64,000 nt of DNA from Candidatus Woesearchaeota archaeon (GTDB lineage Archaea > Nanoarchaeota > Nanoarchaeia > Woesearchaeales > JAGVZT01). The stretch lies in contig JAFCGF010000001.1 of NCBI GenBank assembly GCA_017608295.1, positions 62,001-126,000 on the forward strand, in the 5' to 3' direction. Every line of letters begins with the position of its first letter. Within the stretch, counting starts at the first letter, position 1. The translations under genes and the position numbers were made by a program. The notes below the pieces were generated by a model. The model saw only the letters and a list, made by a program, of their open reading frames with translations, was not told the DNA's origin and made no database searches. Below, piece after piece: positions 32,992-42,445 of this stretch.

Positions 32992-34251
32992 ATGGGAAAA
33001 ATCAGTCCAGTTTCATCAAAGTACATAGTGCATGCAAAGATAGACATCGACGGTGTTGTCGACAAGCCTGACGTCATAGGGGCAATTTTCGGCCAGACAG
33101 AGGGTCTGCTCGGAAGCGAGCTTGAGCTTCGAGAGCTCCAGCGGAGCGGGCGCATAGGACGCATCGAGGTCAATGTTGATACACGAAGCGGCAAGACGCG
33201 GGGCTCAATCATCATCCCTTCAAGCCTTGATAAGGCAGAGACCGCAATCATAGGTGCTGCCATGGAGATTATCCAGAGGATTGGCCCTTGTAATGCTACC
33301 ATCAAAATTAGTACTATTGAGGATGTCCGCATCTCGAAGCGTACTTTTGTCATTACTCGAGCGAAGGAGCTTCTCAAGGACATGATGGATAATGTCATTC
33401 CTGACTCCCAGGAGCTTGCGGACGAGGTCGCATCATCTGTCCGTGTGATGGAGATTGTTGAATATGGAAAGGACAGGCTCCCAGCAGGTCCTGCGATAGC
33501 AGATTCGGATGAGATTTTTGTGGTGGAAGGCAGGGCAGATGTGCTCACTATGCTGAAGAATGGCTTCAAGAATGCCATCTCGATGAACGGCACGTCGGTT
33601 CCGGCGACTATTGTCGAGCTGTGCCAGAAGAAAATTGTCACAGCTTTCGTTGACGGGGATCGCGGTGGCGAGCTCATCGTCAAGGAACTGTCCTCAATCA
33701 CAGACCTTGATTATGTATCACATGCACCTGATGGCAAGGAAGTAGAGGAGCTGACCAAGAAAGAGATTCACAAGGCCCTAAGAGGCCGCATGTCTGTCGA
33801 GCAGGCAAAAAGCGAGCTGGCGAAAGCTCCTGCCAGGAAGAGGGGCCGCGACAGACCTTCAGATCGCAGGCAAAAGAGCAGTGTCCGTGGTACTGATGCG
33901 AAGAGAGATAGGGGAAAACCACCTCAACCCACTGGCAAGGAGAAAGAGCTGAAGCTCACTGACAGTGAGAAAGAGAAATTCTCTGAATTGCTTGATGACC
34001 TCATCGGCACTCGAGGCGCCTACATCCTTGATGATAAGCTGAATATCCTCGGCAAAGTGCCGACTACTGAGCTTCAGATTACTATCAAGAGCTTGAAGTC
34101 AGGAGTGCACGCCATCATCCTCGATGGAGTTGTAGAGAAGGAACTGGTCAAGACTGCTGAGGACGTCAAGGTGAGATATCTTGTGGCAATGGACTCTAAG
34201 GTGAGCCTATCTTCAACACCAGTGAGTATCCTCACGTCAGAAAGCCTTTGA
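32992..34251 (+). CDS. dnaG: Archaeal DnaG-type primase/exosome subunit
   Basis: TOPRIM protein of the archaeal exosome and possible primase. Residues about 1-165 hold the archaeal N-domain (YIVHAKIDIDGVVDKPDVIGAIFGQTEGL), 165-270 the TOPRIM domain with FVVEGRADVLTML and FVDGDRGGEL, then a charged linker and a C-terminal helical domain (ELLDDLIGTRGAYILDD). 419 residues is normal. ATG 32992 follows GGTGAT by six bases. The structured RNA lies directly upstream and may be on the same transcript. Confidence 0.94.
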   Translation: MGKISPVSSKYIVHAKIDIDGVVDKPDVIGAIFGQTEGLLGSELELRELQRSGRIGRIEVNVDTRSGKTRGSIIIPSSLDKAETAIIGAAMEIIQRIGPCNATIKISTIEDVRISKRTFVITRAKELLKDMMDNVIPDSQELADEVASSVRVMEIVEYGKDRLPAGPAIADSDEIFVVEGRADVLTMLKNGFKNAISMNGTSVPATIVELCQKKIVTAFVDGDRGGELIVKELSSITDLDYVSHAPDGKEVEELTKKEIHKALRGRMSVEQAKSELAKAPARKRGRDRPSDRRQKSSVRGTDAKRDRGKPPQPTGKEKELKLTDSEKEKFSELLDDLIGTRGAYILDDKLNILGKVPTTELQITIKSLKSGVHAIILDGVVEKELVKTAEDVKVRYLVAMDSKVSLSSTPVSILTSESL

Positions 34252-34292
34252 GTCAGGCACTATCATCGAATAAGGATTAGGAGGGAGAGAAC

Positions 34293-35228
34293 ATGAAATC
34301 GATAGTCACTGGGGGGGCTGGCTTCATAGGGGGCCACATTGTCGATGCCCTTGTTAAGCGCGGCGATGAAGTCATTATCATCGATGACATGACTGAGGGC
34401 CGTGAAGAGAACCTTGCACAGGTAAAAGACAAGGTGAAGCTCATCGTAGACAGCATCACCAACACTGAGATGCTTAATACAGCCTTTAAGGGAGCAGATG
34501 CCATATTCCACCAGGCAGCCCTGAGGTCAGTGCCGAACTCTTTTGACAGACCGCTAGATTACCACAACATCAACATCGATGGTACATTTAATGTGCTTGA
34601 GGCTGCACGTAAAGCAGACGTGCCCAGGGTAGTGTTCGCATCTTCTTCATCAGTGTACGGTGAAGGACACCCCTTACCACTTAGGGAGGGATATTACCCC
34701 AGGCCAAAGTCTCCCTACGCGCTCAGTAAGCTTGCAGGAGAGGCCTATATGCGCCTGTTCCACGAGCTCTATGGCCTCAAGACAGTGAGCCTGCGCTATT
34801 TCAATGTTTTCGGGCCTCGACAGCCTCCCGATTCACAATATGCTGCTGTCGTCCCTATATTTTTAGGGGCAGCAAGGGACAATAAGGCTCCGACAATATT
34901 TGGGACAGGGGAGCAATCACGGGATTTCACTTATGTGTCAAATGTTGTACAGGCCAATATCTTGGGTTCAGAAGCAAAGCGCGGCTTTGGTGAGCCGTAT
35001 AATGTAGCAGATGGCTATGCTGTCACTGTGAATGATCTCGCGACCAAGATTATCACCCTATACAGCCGCAATCTCAAGCCAGTGTATGAGCCCCCAAGAG
35101 AGGGCGATGTGATGCACACGCTCGCTGACCTGAAGAAGATTCGCGAAGCCCTAGGCTATGTTCCGGTGGTTAATTTCGATGAAGGCCTAGAACAGACATA
35201 TAGTTGGTTTAATGCTACTTTAAAGTAG
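34293..35228 (+). CDS. NAD-dependent sugar epimerase/dehydratase (GalE-like)
   Basis: Extended SDR enzyme acting on nucleotide sugars. NAD site TGGAGFIGGHIVDAL (residues 6-20), active-site Ser region VFASSSSVYGE, catalytic YALSK (about 146-150), and RYFNVFGPRQPPDSQYAAVVP typical of UDP-glucose/UDP-N-acetylglucosamine 4-epimerases. 311 residues. RBS AGGAGGGAG precedes ATG. An aldose epimerase occurs at 43.6 kb, but no sugar operon surrounds this gene. Exact substrate open. Confidence 0.88.
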   Translation: MKSIVTGGAGFIGGHIVDALVKRGDEVIIIDDMTEGREENLAQVKDKVKLIVDSITNTEMLNTAFKGADAIFHQAALRSVPNSFDRPLDYHNINIDGTFNVLEAARKADVPRVVFASSSSVYGEGHPLPLREGYYPRPKSPYALSKLAGEAYMRLFHELYGLKTVSLRYFNVFGPRQPPDSQYAAVVPIFLGAARDNKAPTIFGTGEQSRDFTYVSNVVQANILGSEAKRGFGEPYNVADGYAVTVNDLATKIITLYSRNLKPVYEPPREGDVMHTLADLKKIREALGYVPVVNFDEGLEQTYSWFNATLK

Positions 35229-35410
35229 GGATTTTCAAAATATATAGGTGGGTTATACATTTAAATGTATAAATCAACACCATATATATTCTGAAATATC
35301 CACTTTCAGATTATTATATATAAATAGTTCCATTTTTTAAGAGAAATGTTTTTATACTCGATAGGGCACTCATTCGTAAATATCAGGGTTTGTCTTTCAG
35401 GAGGGTACAA
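35229..35410 (+). promoter_or_regulatory. AT-rich promoter region with 20-base perfect palindrome
   Basis: The 182 bases before the metallophosphoesterase are far richer in A and T than their surroundings. They hold TTATACATTTAAATGTATAA (35253-35272), a perfect palindrome, a CTGAAA/TTTCAG inverted repeat (about 35292-35309), several TATA-like stretches (TATATATAAATAG near 35317-35329, GTTTTTATAC near 35348) and the ribosome-binding site AGGAGGGT at 35399-35406. The palindrome has operator-like size; no matching regulator is known. Confidence 0.5.
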
Positions 35411-37558
35411 ATGAAAAAGAGGTCTAAGAGGGAAGGTTCTATCAAAGTCATGGTCATTTCTGAGTTCCCTGTGGATAGTATCATAGGGACGAGTGATAGG
35501 TCTAATGAGGCGCGAGAGGGCATTCTGGAGTATATCCAACACGAGTCTCCTGATGCAATATTTGTGGATGGCCTCGTGAGTAGCATCAAAGACCCTGAGG
35601 TGCTTGTTCCATACGTGGCCCGACACGATGAGGATGAGGACCGTATCATGGCATCCCTTGACCTTGCCTCTGAATTTCTCTCTGAACTTTGTGAAGTCGC
35701 TCCCAATGCAGAGATTTACCTCGCAAAGACAGACGCTGACGATTATAATGTGGGCCAGATTGAAAAGGTCAAGGCAAGCGAAAGGAAGACGAAATATGAA
35801 GCCACTGGCTCGATCATAGAAGACAAGATAAAACAACTCTACAAAGACCTTGACAATGCGAAAACTGCTGGCGAACGTGATAAGATGCGAAGCATTGCTG
35901 GCTCAATAGGAGCAGCAAAAAAGAAGCTCAATAAGATGGCGAAAACCGGCAAGTATAGGCAGCCAAAGAGGGGCTCTCCTGAAAGGCTTGAGCTTATGAT
36001 TGAGGCAGATGAAGAGTACTATGGCAGGCTTCAGGCAAAAAATCCAGCAATCCAGGTTATGTCAGAGGGCAGATTCCAAACAGAAATTAATGGAGTACTC
36101 CTTGAATATGTACACAATGGGCACACTACAGCAGCTCCACTTGCAAACCGTGGCACTGCTGCTGTGGATGGGGTCAAGAAAAAGATTGTTAATGGAGACG
36201 AAGTTCCGAGCATCCTCATAGAAAGCGGTCACCATGCGGAACTGTCAGTGAATCCTGTCCGCCTTCAGGACACTGATGGTAAGTCTATAGATGAGTATGC
36301 TATGGTAGTGAGCGCGCCAGTCATGGAAGACCAGGAGATGGTGGCTAAGATTAGGGCAGGTAAAGTCAAGCAGCTCAATAACAAAGCCAAGAATCTTGAG
36401 GCAGTAAAGCGGGCGGGAAAGAAGAACCCTCCTACTGGAATCATGATGACTGGCAGGGACGAGAAGGGATTCTTTATGGAGGCCTATTCTCTCAACCACC
36501 TCGCGAAGGTCGGCAAAGGAGAAGTGAAGCTTGACGATATGTCGTTCAGCAAGACCCATGTCATTTCAGACATGCACTGCGGTAAAGAAACTACGCGGCT
36601 CAGTCTTATGAGAAATTATCTTCTTGAAATCCGGGACGGAATTAGGGAGGCAGTCAAGAATGGCACTCCTGTTCCTGCATTGTTCTTCCTGAACGAGGCG
36701 CTCCAAGGTTATAATTACAGTAGCTATCCTGTAGAATTCGTCCGCCAGACCCCAGACCAAGTAAGGGAGCATTACACAGATGTGGTGGAGAAGCTGATGG
36801 AGAGTGGCGCTATTCCAGAGGGTAAGAAGCTCGAGGCACTTGTCGAGGAGATGGTTAGGGGCCATGAGGGTATCTCAATGGTCAGGATAGAGGACCAGTG
36901 GAAGCTGTACAATGAGATATTCATGCCAACAATTATCCACGCTCTTGCCTGCTCAGATGTGTACCCTGCAGCAATATTCTGTGAGGGAAATCACGTCACG
37001 AGTAGTGTTGGTGATAAGGGAGTCACTGAGACTGGCCTGCAGACTGAGCCAATCCGCGAATTTGACCGCGCCATCAATGTCCTGAAAGAGATAGGAAAGA
37101 TTCCTAATGATGTAGAGATGGAAAGCCTGTATGATAAACTCTTAGTTTTCCAAGAGGGAATGATTTCCAGCTACGGGAAATTCCAATACACTGTTGGAGA
37201 GACGCAGCACCTGTTTGTCGTTGAGCATAAGCCCGGCGGAGGCAGTGCGCGCACTAATGTTGTTAAAAGGCGAATTCAGCGTTCCCAGAATCGCGGTGAT
37301 ATGTATGACGTGTATCTCTCAGGCCATACCCATTACATGGTAGCTGGCGCAGAGGGAGCTGGAAATGACCTACTCTTCATCGGCAACGGCGGGACGTTCT
37401 CAGAGCATGATTCATATGGAAAGTCTGGAGAGTGGGCTCCCCCTACTATTGGCGCACTGGAGGTTGAGCTTCCCTATACACTAGATGAAGAAACATCTAA
37501 TGAAGTCAAGGGAGTGGCGAAGTTCCGGTTCAAGCTGAGCGACGTTCTTGAAGACTGA
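35411..37558 (+). CDS. Large calcineurin-like metallophosphoesterase of unknown family
   Basis: 715 residues. Metallophosphoesterase motifs lie only in the second half: VISDMHCGKETT near residue 385, CEGNHVTSS near 525 and YLSGHTHYM near 637 with a following FIGNGGTFSEHD. The first 380 residues are not assigned; they start with IKVMVISEFPVDSIIG, contain a coiled segment (DKIKQLYKDLDNAKTAGERDK) and end before the metal site. No signal peptide or membrane helix. ATG 35411 lies five bases after AGGAGGGT; an upstream ATG (35390) overlaps that site. Substrate (nucleic acid, nucleotide or phosphoprotein) unknown. The gene stands alone behind an AT-rich promoter. Confidence 0.7.
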   Translation: MKKRSKREGSIKVMVISEFPVDSIIGTSDRSNEAREGILEYIQHESPDAIFVDGLVSSIKDPEVLVPYVARHDEDEDRIMASLDLASEFLSELCEVAPNAEIYLAKTDADDYNVGQIEKVKASERKTKYEATGSIIEDKIKQLYKDLDNAKTAGERDKMRSIAGSIGAAKKKLNKMAKTGKYRQPKRGSPERLELMIEADEEYYGRLQAKNPAIQVMSEGRFQTEINGVLLEYVHNGHTTAAPLANRGTAAVDGVKKKIVNGDEVPSILIESGHHAELSVNPVRLQDTDGKSIDEYAMVVSAPVMEDQEMVAKIRAGKVKQLNNKAKNLEAVKRAGKKNPPTGIMMTGRDEKGFFMEAYSLNHLAKVGKGEVKLDDMSFSKTHVISDMHCGKETTRLSLMRNYLLEIRDGIREAVKNGTPVPALFFLNEALQGYNYSSYPVEFVRQTPDQVREHYTDVVEKLMESGAIPEGKKLEALVEEMVRGHEGISMVRIEDQWKLYNEIFMPTIIHALACSDVYPAAIFCEGNHVTSSVGDKGVTETGLQTEPIREFDRAINVLKEIGKIPNDVEMESLYDKLLVFQEGMISSYGKFQYTVGETQHLFVVEHKPGGGSARTNVVKRRIQRSQNRGDMYDVYLSGHTHYMVAGAEGAGNDLLFIGNGGTFSEHDSYGKSGEWAPPTIGALEVELPYTLDEETSNEVKGVAKFRFKLSDVLED

Positions 37559-37575
37559 GTCTAAAACTAAAATTT

Positions 37576-38523
37576 TTAGAGTTCGTTGTAGAGGTCCATA
37601 ATGTCTTTGATATTTGGCAGGACAAAGACCTTTCTTCCTGTTTCGAGCATCAAGACCTCTCCCCGATTATCGAGCGCGTATTCTTCCTTGATTGGGACGC
37701 TGAACTCATGCGATTCCTCATGGATCCAGGTGTAAAAGGGCACATAGATGCCATTGGCGCCCACTTCAATCGCCGGGTTGATATCAGATTTCTGTGAATT
37801 GCCAATCATGTACACATTTGAGAGATCCATCCCTTTACTCACTTTCTTGAAGACCTGCGTATCCTTATCCGAAACGATATGCCATCGCTTCTCAGGAATC
37901 CAGCGCCAGAGTTTGTTAACCTCCATTTTATGGCGCTGCACCACCTCATCACCCTTGGTGAGGATGTGCATCTCATCCCCCTTCTCAAAGAGGAAATCCA
38001 ATACTCTTGCTGCGCCCCACATCAAGCTCGGGGTCACGTCTTTCCAGAAGCTCTCGCCAATCTTATAAATTTGGATGGCAATCTCCTCGTCCCTTTGCAC
38101 TCCAAGCTCGTCGCAGAAGTGAAAATATGTATCCATACAGCTTTTTGGAAAGCGCTCACGATGGTAGGGATCTCCCAGAGCCTTGTATTTCTTGACTCCT
38201 TCAAGATCAAGCTCCTGCTCTTTCTCGAAGATCATCTTGAGCAGGCCGCTCTCATCAAGGGCAGTATCTTCAACTATCTCACCAATAGGGGGGACACGAT
38301 AGCCGCGCTCATACACTTCGTCCAGAATATCCCGCGCTGCTCTTCTGAGCCTTATCTTTCCCCTCTGCGAGACATATAAAGGATGATCTGAATCAACGAG
38401 CTGCTTTTTGACTGGCCAGAGCGTGTCCACAATCAGGTTGGCCATCTTCCCCTGGGCAATCTTATAATAGTGCTGGTTCGGCATTAAGGTATCGTCAAGG
38501 TCTATGAAAAAGGTCTTGCTCAT
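37576..38523 (-). CDS. HAD-superfamily hydrolase
   Basis: 315 residues with motif I FFIDLDDTLMP at residues 6-16, a large helical cap (about 20-190), motif II around HILTKGD, and motif III-IV VYMIGNSQKSDINPAIEVGANGIYV. Such proteins are phosphatases, often on nucleotides or sugars. ATG overlaps the TGA of the upstream ASCH-deoxyribosyltransferase gene (ATGA), with GGAGG eight bases before it, so the two are translationally coupled. The pairing suggests work on a nucleotide or nucleoside; substrate open. Confidence 0.82.
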   Translation of the reverse strand: MSKTFFIDLDDTLMPNQHYYKIAQGKMANLIVDTLWPVKKQLVDSDHPLYVSQRGKIRLRRAARDILDEVYERGYRVPPIGEIVEDTALDESGLLKMIFEKEQELDLEGVKKYKALGDPYHRERFPKSCMDTYFHFCDELGVQRDEEIAIQIYKIGESFWKDVTPSLMWGAARVLDFLFEKGDEMHILTKGDEVVQRHKMEVNKLWRWIPEKRWHIVSDKDTQVFKKVSKGMDLSNVYMIGNSQKSDINPAIEVGANGIYVPFYTWIHEESHEFSVPIKEEYALDNRGEVLMLETGRKVFVLPNIKDIMDLYNEL

Positions 38524-39305
38524 TGTGAATCCTCCGGTTGCCATACGTGTATTTGTTTGAGTTCTGTGAATATGTCTTTGTTGAGGGCGCGAGCCAAGTC
38601 CTCCTCGGCATTGGTGCCAGGGGAGGGCGCAATCCTATAAAATGCCTCACAGCGCGCGACAGCAGCCTTCTCAGCCATAATGACCAGCCCTTCATTGAGC
38701 CCGGGAAGATGCTCCCAGTCCTCAAATAAGGAGTGCGGGACGATAGGGATGTAACCGAGGCGCATGATATCCTTTCCAATGTGAATTGCAGTCTTCACAT
38801 TCGCCTTGCGCTCTTCCTCAGCTTCAGGAGTGCCCTGCTCTGCCTTCCTCGCAGTGTAGGGTCCTGCGACGTAGAACATGTAGCGCATGAACCACAAGGC
38901 ATACACCGGCTTGTCATCTCCACTCTGACCTTTGAGAATATCCTTATAGTTACCAAGTGAAAGGCATTTCTCCTCTGCTTCCTCAATATTCTTGGCCTCA
39001 GGGAAGGCATTTTTGTATCCGACGTCTTCCAGTGCCTCACGCACTGTCCGATAAGCACTTATCTTGCTCAGAATGACGCGCAGGGCTCCTCCCTTTGTGT
39101 CAATGAAATGCAGGATGTCGCCTTCTTCAAATGTAGAATACACCTTCACATCATCCTTAGGGTCCTGGACACGGATATCGCAGACTTTCTCATTCTCGTC
39201 CATGCTGCGCATACTCTCTAGAGAGGCTGGCTTAATCTTGTGGAAGACTCGGAGGCGCCTTCCGTGGTCAGTTTTCTCCTTGACTTTGAGCTGATTTGCT
39301 CCCAT
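38520..39305 (-). CDS. ASCH-like domain fused to nucleoside deoxyribosyltransferase-like domain
   Basis: 261 residues in two parts. About 1-120 look like an ASCH/PUA-type RNA- or nucleotide-binding domain (VYSTFEEGDILHFIDTKGGALRVILSK, then YALWFMRY). From about 124 comes a deoxyribosyltransferase/DUF4406 fold: MFYVAGPYTA, GYIPIVPHSLFEDW and AAVARCEAFYRIAPSPGTNAEEDLARA. TATA-like CTTTTAAAAG... region near 39325-39335 gives a leaderless start. It is first in a two-gene operon with the HAD hydrolase. A role in trimming or salvaging modified nucleotides is inference. Confidence 0.7.
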   Translation of the reverse strand: MGANQLKVKEKTDHGRRLRVFHKIKPASLESMRSMDENEKVCDIRVQDPKDDVKVYSTFEEGDILHFIDTKGGALRVILSKISAYRTVREALEDVGYKNAFPEAKNIEEAEEKCLSLGNYKDILKGQSGDDKPVYALWFMRYMFYVAGPYTARKAEQGTPEAEEERKANVKTAIHIGKDIMRLGYIPIVPHSLFEDWEHLPGLNEGLVIMAEKAAVARCEAFYRIAPSPGTNAEEDLARALNKDIFTELKQIHVWQPEDSQ

Positions 39306-39404
39306 TGAGTGGTGGGGATTGAGATTATCTTTTAAAGCCTTCGCGTTTGATTAGGAAAAAATCTGCTAAAAATGTTTATAAATGGAGAATTCCTTGCCAA
39401 TTCC

Positions 39405-40064
39405 ATGCCAAGCACTACAGAGCGCGGGTTCACACACATCAAGGGAGCGATGCCTGAGCACGTGCAGCTCATCGTAGTTACCAAAGGCAGGACTCTCGGG
39501 CAGATTCAGGCAGTGATTGAGTTGGGCTGCCGTGAGCTTGGTGAGAACCGTGTGAAAGAGGCGGCAGAGAAGATTCCCGAGTTTTCACACATAAAAGGAT
39601 TGCACTGGCATATGATAGGCCATCTCCAGCGGAACAAGGCGAGGCTCGCATGCGAGCTCTTCGATATGATTCAATCAGTTGACAGGCTGAAGCTCGCCAA
39701 TGCCATTGAGAAGCACTGTTCATCATTGGAGAAGCGCATCCCTGTGCTTGTCGAGATCAATATAAGTAGTGAAGAGCAGAAGCACGGCGTCAACCCTGAG
39801 GGCACTTTAGAACTTTGCAGGCAGGTGTCACAGCTTCCTCATCTCGAATTGCGCGGTCTGATGGCGATGGCTCCCTTTGTACCTGAGGAGGATGCCAGGC
39901 CTTACTTCAAGAAGATGCGTGTACTTTTTGGTGAGGTGCAGCAACAATTGAGCTCTCCAGGCTTCGACGTGCTTTCAATGGGTATGACAAGCGATTATCG
40001 TGTCGCGATAGAAGAGGGAAGCACAATGGTCCGTATAGGGCGTGCAATATTTGAGCCAGCCTAG
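39405..40064 (+). CDS. PLP-binding YggS/PROSC family protein
   Basis: Pyridoxal-phosphate homeostasis protein with the alanine-racemase N-terminal barrel. Motifs: LIVVTKGRTLGQI (PLP Lys), LGENRVKEAAEKI, WHMIGHLQRNKA, GLMAMAPF and SMGMTSDYRVAIEEGSTMVRIGRAIF. 219 residues. ATG 39405 is placed about 26 bases after TATA-like GTTTATAAATG (39374-39384); an in-frame ATG at 39372 lies on the promoter. Confidence 0.92.
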   Translation: MPSTTERGFTHIKGAMPEHVQLIVVTKGRTLGQIQAVIELGCRELGENRVKEAAEKIPEFSHIKGLHWHMIGHLQRNKARLACELFDMIQSVDRLKLANAIEKHCSSLEKRIPVLVEINISSEEQKHGVNPEGTLELCRQVSQLPHLELRGLMAMAPFVPEEDARPYFKKMRVLFGEVQQQLSSPGFDVLSMGMTSDYRVAIEEGSTMVRIGRAIFEPA

Positions 40065-40074
40065 GCTTAAGATT

Positions 40075-40371
40075 TCAGATGCCTAATGTGGCGCGAATCT
40101 CGTCAGAAATCCTGTCAGGAGTCCATGGGGGATCAAACGTCACTTCGACCTTGACATCCTGCACTCCCTTGACAGAACTGACCATATCCTTGACAGACTC
40201 GACAATCATTGGACCAAGGGGGCACATCGGCGAGGTGAATGTCATGCGTATCTCAATTGTGGGTCCATCCACTGTGATGTCATACACCAGCCCGAGGTTG
40301 TAGATATCCACGCCAAGTTCTGGGTCCATGACGTTCTTCAAGGCTTCGACAATATCTTCCCTGTTCACCAT
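40075..40371 (-). CDS. MIP18/SufT-like (DUF59) iron-sulfur assembly protein
   Basis: 98 residues covering one DUF59 domain: VMDPELGVDIYNLGLVYDI near residue 15 and FTSPMCPLGPMIVESVKDMV with the conserved Cys near residue 50, then FDPPWTPDRISDEIR. These proteins help load Fe-S clusters on client enzymes. Stand-alone gene, convergent with the yggS-like gene, diverging from the helicase. Possible clients in the window include Elp3, Rli1 and the Dph2-like protein. Confidence 0.9.
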   Translation of the reverse strand: MVNREDIVEALKNVMDPELGVDIYNLGLVYDITVDGPTIEIRMTFTSPMCPLGPMIVESVKDMVSSVKGVQDVKVEVTFDPPWTPDRISDEIRATLGI

Positions 40372-40458
40372 ACTGCACTATTTGCTTCCCGATTCTGCTT
40401 AAATAGATTTCCCTGTTGCGCTGGTTTTATAAACGCGGAGTTCCTACATTGGGGCAGT

Positions 40459-42444
40459 ATGGGCAGAGTTTTCCATGGCAAGACCCTTGATCCCTTTCAG
40501 GAGACGGCAGTTTCTCATCTCGAAGAAGGGTTCTCTGTTGTAGTGAGCGCTCCGACCGGCAGCGGAAAGACACTCATCGCTGAGTATGCGATAGATATGG
40601 CTATCAAATCTCGCCAGGTCGCAGTATATACAGCACCCATCAAGGCACTGAGCAACCAGAAATATGTTGATTTTTGCAAAGAGTACGGCTCGGATAAGAT
40701 TGGCATCATGACCGGAGATGTGGTCATCAATCCTACTGCCCAAGTACTCATCATGACCACTGAAGTATATCGCAACATGGTCCTGACTCAGGATTCTTTT
40801 GTTGAGCATGTGAAGTTTCTTATCGTCGACGAGGTGCATTTCATCAACGACCGCGAGCGCGGGACGGTGTGGGAAGAGAGCCTTATTTTTTCCCCTGACA
40901 ATGTCAGATTCCTCTGCTTGAGCGCGACTATTCCCAACGGAAGGGAGTTCGCCGACTGGATTGAGTCAATACATTCTCATGAAGTGAAAGTGATTGAGCA
41001 CCACCATAGGCCTGTACCGCTGGAGCATTTGTTTTATGACCTAGGGGCGGGCTTGACTGATTTTGAAGGCTTGAGAAGAGCTGTTCAGGAAAAGAAATTT
41101 TCTAATTACGAAAACGTCGTCGCGCGGGCTAGGAGGGGAAAAGGGAGACAGAGGAAACGAGGCAGGGGAAGGGAGAAGAAGGAGATCACTGCGCCGAGGC
41201 ATGAAGACCTCGTTCGTGAGCTTGTCCGCCAGGGAAATGTCCCATGCCTGTATTTCGTTTTCTCCCGGGCACGAACCGAGAAGATGGCAAAGCAGCTCGC
41301 CAGGAAGATGGACCTGCTCACTGCCTCAGAGCGTGCTGAGAGCTCGAAGATTGTCAGAAGGCTTCTCGAGGGAGTGGACAAGCAGATTTATGAGCTGGAG
41401 AGCATGCAGGGCCTGCGCCACGCGCTGAGCCGTGGTATAGCATTCCACCACGCAGGGATATTGCCCAAGCAGAAGGAGTTAGTAGAGAAGCTATTTGCCG
41501 CCGGGCTTGTCAAAGTACTCTATGCGACAGAGACATTCGCAGTCGGCATCAACATGCCTGCCAAGGTGGTGTGCTTCAATTCCCTTCGGAAGTTTGACGG
41601 CATCTCCCATCGCTACCTTAAGACTAAGGAATATTATCAGCTCGCAGGACGTGCAGGACGCCGTGGAATAGACACAAAGGGTTATGCGATTGCTGTCGTG
41701 GACAGGCGGGGGCTTGAACTGGGAAGGATGAAGCGTCTCACAATGGGCGACGATGAGCCATTACAGTCGCAATTCCACTTGAGTTATAACAGCATACTGA
41801 ATATGTTCCTGCATCACACCGACGAGGAGATTGATGTGCTGTTGGAGAGCAATTTCGCTTTTTTTCAGCAGAATACATCTCGCACGTCAAAGCACAAGAG
41901 CAGAACGCGCCAGGAATACCAGAACAAGAAGAAGGACCTCCAGGCATTGGGCTATCTCCGCGGCAGAGAATTGACTGACAAGGGGCTCTTCGCGACAAAA
42001 ATTTACACACAGGAGCTGCTCGTGTCTGAGTTATTCTCAGGCCAGCTGCACGAGGCGCTGAACGAGTACCAGATTCTCCTGCTATTGAGTGCCGTCCTTT
42101 ATGAGGAGGGTAATAAGGATTGGTTCAAGTCCCTGAGAAGGAATGCCGATGTGAAGCGCCTGCTTGCGCGCCTCAGGGACATCCCGTATGCTGCACGCCA
42201 CCTTCCGCCGAGAAATATAATCCGAATGTCAAGGCTTGTGCTGCGCTGGTATGAGGGCTGCCAGTTCATTGAGCTGCTAGAATACACTAACCTGATTGAG
42301 GGAGATCTTATCAGGCTGTTTAGGCAGATGATGGACCTCATCATGCAGATAAACAAAGCAACGACTGATGAGCGGCTCCGCGAGAAGCTCTTCAATTGCC
42401 TCAGGGCAATAGATAGAGAGTTCATCACTGTTTCTTTTGAGTGA
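40459..42444 (+). CDS. Ski2/Mtr4-type DEVH RNA helicase
   Basis: Superfamily 2 helicase: FQETAVSHLEEGFSVVVSAPTGSGKT (Walker A), TAPIKALSNQKY, DEVHFIND, LSATIPNG, then YFVFSRARTEKMAKQL, FAVGINMPAKVV and QLAGRAGRRGIDTKG. A basic insert lies near 225-245 (RARRGKGRQRKRGRGREKK). Length 661 and the GRRG motif fit the Ski2/Mtr4 group better than Hel308. The exosome-linked DnaG at 33 kb suggests a role in RNA decay; inference. TATA TTTTATAAAC at 40427-40436 gives a leaderless start. Confidence 0.88.
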   Translation: MGRVFHGKTLDPFQETAVSHLEEGFSVVVSAPTGSGKTLIAEYAIDMAIKSRQVAVYTAPIKALSNQKYVDFCKEYGSDKIGIMTGDVVINPTAQVLIMTTEVYRNMVLTQDSFVEHVKFLIVDEVHFINDRERGTVWEESLIFSPDNVRFLCLSATIPNGREFADWIESIHSHEVKVIEHHHRPVPLEHLFYDLGAGLTDFEGLRRAVQEKKFSNYENVVARARRGKGRQRKRGRGREKKEITAPRHEDLVRELVRQGNVPCLYFVFSRARTEKMAKQLARKMDLLTASERAESSKIVRRLLEGVDKQIYELESMQGLRHALSRGIAFHHAGILPKQKELVEKLFAAGLVKVLYATETFAVGINMPAKVVCFNSLRKFDGISHRYLKTKEYYQLAGRAGRRGIDTKGYAIAVVDRRGLELGRMKRLTMGDDEPLQSQFHLSYNSILNMFLHHTDEEIDVLLESNFAFFQQNTSRTSKHKSRTRQEYQNKKKDLQALGYLRGRELTDKGLFATKIYTQELLVSELFSGQLHEALNEYQILLLLSAVLYEEGNKDWFKSLRRNADVKRLLARLRDIPYAARHLPPRNIIRMSRLVLRWYEGCQFIELLEYTNLIEGDLIRLFRQMMDLIMQINKATTDERLREKLFNCLRAIDREFITVSFE

Positions 42445-42445
42445 T

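Noticed and set aside
32868..33701. 277-residue minus-strand ORF over the RNA and dnaG
   Set aside because: Ser-rich shadow of dnaG; no promoter or ribosome-binding site.
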